Positions 16,255 to 17,471 of a DNA stretch of 17,471 bases are shown here, piece by piece (the stretch's first letter is position 1; each line of letters opens with the position of its first letter). Made by a program: the position numbers and the translations under genes. This DNA comes from an uncultured Hyphomicrobiales bacterium (GTDB lineage Bacteria; Pseudomonadota; Alphaproteobacteria; Rhizobiales; Aestuariivirgaceae). Under the pieces are notes generated by a model that was not told where the DNA came from, did no database searches, and saw only the letters and a program-made list of their open reading frames with translations. Location: contig CAIYXE010000457.1 of NCBI GenBank assembly GCA_903930095.1, positions 1 through 17,471 of the forward strand. The letters are read 5' to 3'.

Positions 16255-17471
16255 ATGGCTGAGCCCACCTTCATCACCTTCGGCTGCCGCCTCAACACCT
16301 ATGAAACCGAGGTGATGCGCAACCATGCCGAAAAGGCAGGTGCTGCCAATGCCATCGTCTTCAACACCTGTGCGGTGACGGCGGAAGCGACCCGCCAGGC
16401 CCGCCAGGCGATCCGCAAGGCGAGGGCCGAGAACCCGCACGCCGAGATCATCGTGACGGGCTGCGCGGCACAGACCGAGCCTGAGATGTTCGCGAACATG
16501 CCGGAAGTTTCCCGCGTGCTCGGCAACGAGGAAAAACTGCGGCCCGAAAGCTGGCAGCGCGGCGCCAATGCGCGCGTCTCCGTATCGGACATCATGGCGG
16601 TGAAGGAAGCAAGGCCGCATCTGATCGATGGCCTGAAGGAGCGCACCCGCGCCTTCGTTCAGGTGCAGAACGGCTGCGACCACCGCTGCACCTTCTGCAT
16701 CATTCCATTTGGCCGCGGCAATTCCCGCTCGATTGCGCCGCAGGATGTGGTGGAACAGGTGCGCCGCCTCGTCGCCTCGGGCTATTCCGAAGTGGTGCTC
16801 ACGGGCGTTGACCTCACCTCCTGGGGAGCCGATCTCGACGGCGCACCGAGGCTTGGCGCACTTTCTGCACGCATCCTGAAGCAGGTGCCGGAACTGAAGC
16901 GCCTGCGCCTGTCTTCCATCGATTCGATCGAGGCTGATCCCGAACTGATGGACGTGATTGCGGGGGAAGAGCGGGTGATGCCGCACATCCACCTCTCGCT
17001 CCAGTCCGGCGACGACATGATCCTCAAGCGCATGAAGCGCCGCCATGGGCGCGAGGATTCGGTTGTCTTCTGCGCGGAACTCCGCGCCCGCCGCCCCGGC
17101 ATCGTCTTCGGGGCCGACATCATCGCGGGATTTCCCACCGAGACGGACGAAATGTTCGAGAACTCGATGCGGATCGTGGATGACTGCGGCCTCACCTATC
17201 TGCACGTCTTTCCCTTTTCGCCCCGCCCCGGCACGCCTGCCGCACGCATGCCGCAGATCGAGAAGCATGTGATCAAGGAGCGCGCCGCCAGGCTCCGCCA
17301 GAAGGGCCTGGGCCGGCTCGATGCCTTCCTCAGCAGTGAACTGGGCGCCATGCGCCAGGTGCTGGTGGAGACGGAGGCGATGGGCCGCACCGAGCATTTC
17401 GCGCAGGTGAAGTTTGAAAGCCGCATGGCGCCGGGCGCCATCGTCACCGCACAGGTGACGGGCCGCGGCGC
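16255..17471 (+). CDS. mtaB: tRNA t6A37 methylthiotransferase MtaB (3' end cut by window)
   Basis: A radical-SAM enzyme that adds a methylthio group to t6A at position 37 of tRNAs reading ANN codons, giving ms2t6A. From the ATG at 16255, 405 codons are visible with no stop. The N-terminal UPF0004 domain has its three cluster cysteines at 11 (FGCRLN), 39 (FNTCAVT) and 70 (TGCAAQ). The radical-SAM motif CDHRCTFC places Cys141, 145 and 148. HLSLQSGDD, GADIIAGFPTET and FPFSPRPGTPAA are typical core motifs. The last roughly 40 visible residues begin the RNA-binding TRAM domain. Members are usually about 420 residues, so only the tail is missing. The start lies three bases after the dapF stop. The FGCRLN form separates it from MiaB and RimO. 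Confidence 0.94.
   Translation, partial: MAEPTFITFGCRLNTYETEVMRNHAEKAGAANAIVFNTCAVTAEATRQARQAIRKARAENPHAEIIVTGCAAQTEPEMFANMPEVSRVLGNEEKLRPESWQRGANARVSVSDIMAVKEARPHLIDGLKERTRAFVQVQNGCDHRCTFCIIPFGRGNSRSIAPQDVVEQVRRLVASGYSEVVLTGVDLTSWGADLDGAPRLGALSARILKQVPELKRLRLSSIDSIEADPELMDVIAGEERVMPHIHLSLQSGDDMILKRMKRRHGREDSVVFCAELRARRPGIVFGADIIAGFPTETDEMFENSMRIVDDCGLTYLHVFPFSPRPGTPAARMPQIEKHVIKERAARLRQKGLGRLDAFLSSELGAMRQVLVETEAMGRTEHFAQVKFESRMAPGAIVTAQVTGRG

Noticed and set aside
15865..17397. A 510-codon minus-strand open frame opposite dapF and mtaB
   Set aside because: It is antisense to two clearly conserved genes, rich in His, Arg and Ala, and has no family motif; long antisense frames are expected at this GC content.

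Overview
The window looks like an ordinary stretch of core chromosome from a GC-rich alphaproteobacterium, most likely of the order Hyphomicrobiales (Rhizobiales). This rests on three things: uniformly high GC with GC-ending codons, the gene order (rnd-lptC-lptA-lptB-rpoN-hpf-ptsN; dapF-mtaB; uppP facing a NDUFA9-like gene), and a short CCTCGCCCCCAC/GTGGGGGAGAGG palindrome of a type common between genes in that group. The genus cannot be fixed from the sequence alone. I see no phage, transposon, CRISPR array or composition break.

Layout. Bases 1-72 are the last 23 codons of an unrecognised plus-strand gene, followed by a hairpin. Bases 121-3304 hold a three-gene minus-strand operon for a MacAB-type tripartite exporter: periplasmic adaptor, ATPase and permease, joined by two TGATG stop/start junctions. 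A divergent plus-strand alpha/beta hydrolase resembling ABHD10 (3404-4198) runs tail-to-tail into a minus-strand operon (6852-4188). That operon encodes a glutathione S-transferase-like protein, the epoxyqueuosine reductase QueG and a YeeZ-like NAD-dependent epimerase/dehydratase-fold protein. Next come uppP (undecaprenyl-diphosphatase, plus strand) and a convergent NDUFA9-like NAD(P)-binding protein, whose 3' ends overlap by 34 bp.

A tRNA-Leu(CAG) with a near-consensus promoter (8879-9003) opens the plus-strand block: a short RNase D, lptC, lptA, lptB, rpoN, hpf (long form) and ptsN. This links tRNA processing, lipopolysaccharide transport to the outer membrane, the nitrogen sigma factor, ribosome hibernation and the nitrogen phosphotransferase protein EIIA-Ntr. 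A sigma-54-like -24/-12 element lies in the rpoN-hpf gap. The minus-strand gene 15308-14457 is an AroE-family dehydrogenase with an unusual substrate loop. The window closes with dapF (lysine and peptidoglycan precursor synthesis) and a nearly complete mtaB (methylthiolation of t6A37 in tRNA), cut by the window edge.

The whole window is explained by known families; I did not find an undescribed multi-gene system. The points most worth a second look are the sigma-54-like site upstream of hpf, the divergent AroE paralogue, the tRNA-Leu/RNase D pairing, an AT-rich island between lptA and lptB, and two tail-to-tail coding overlaps.
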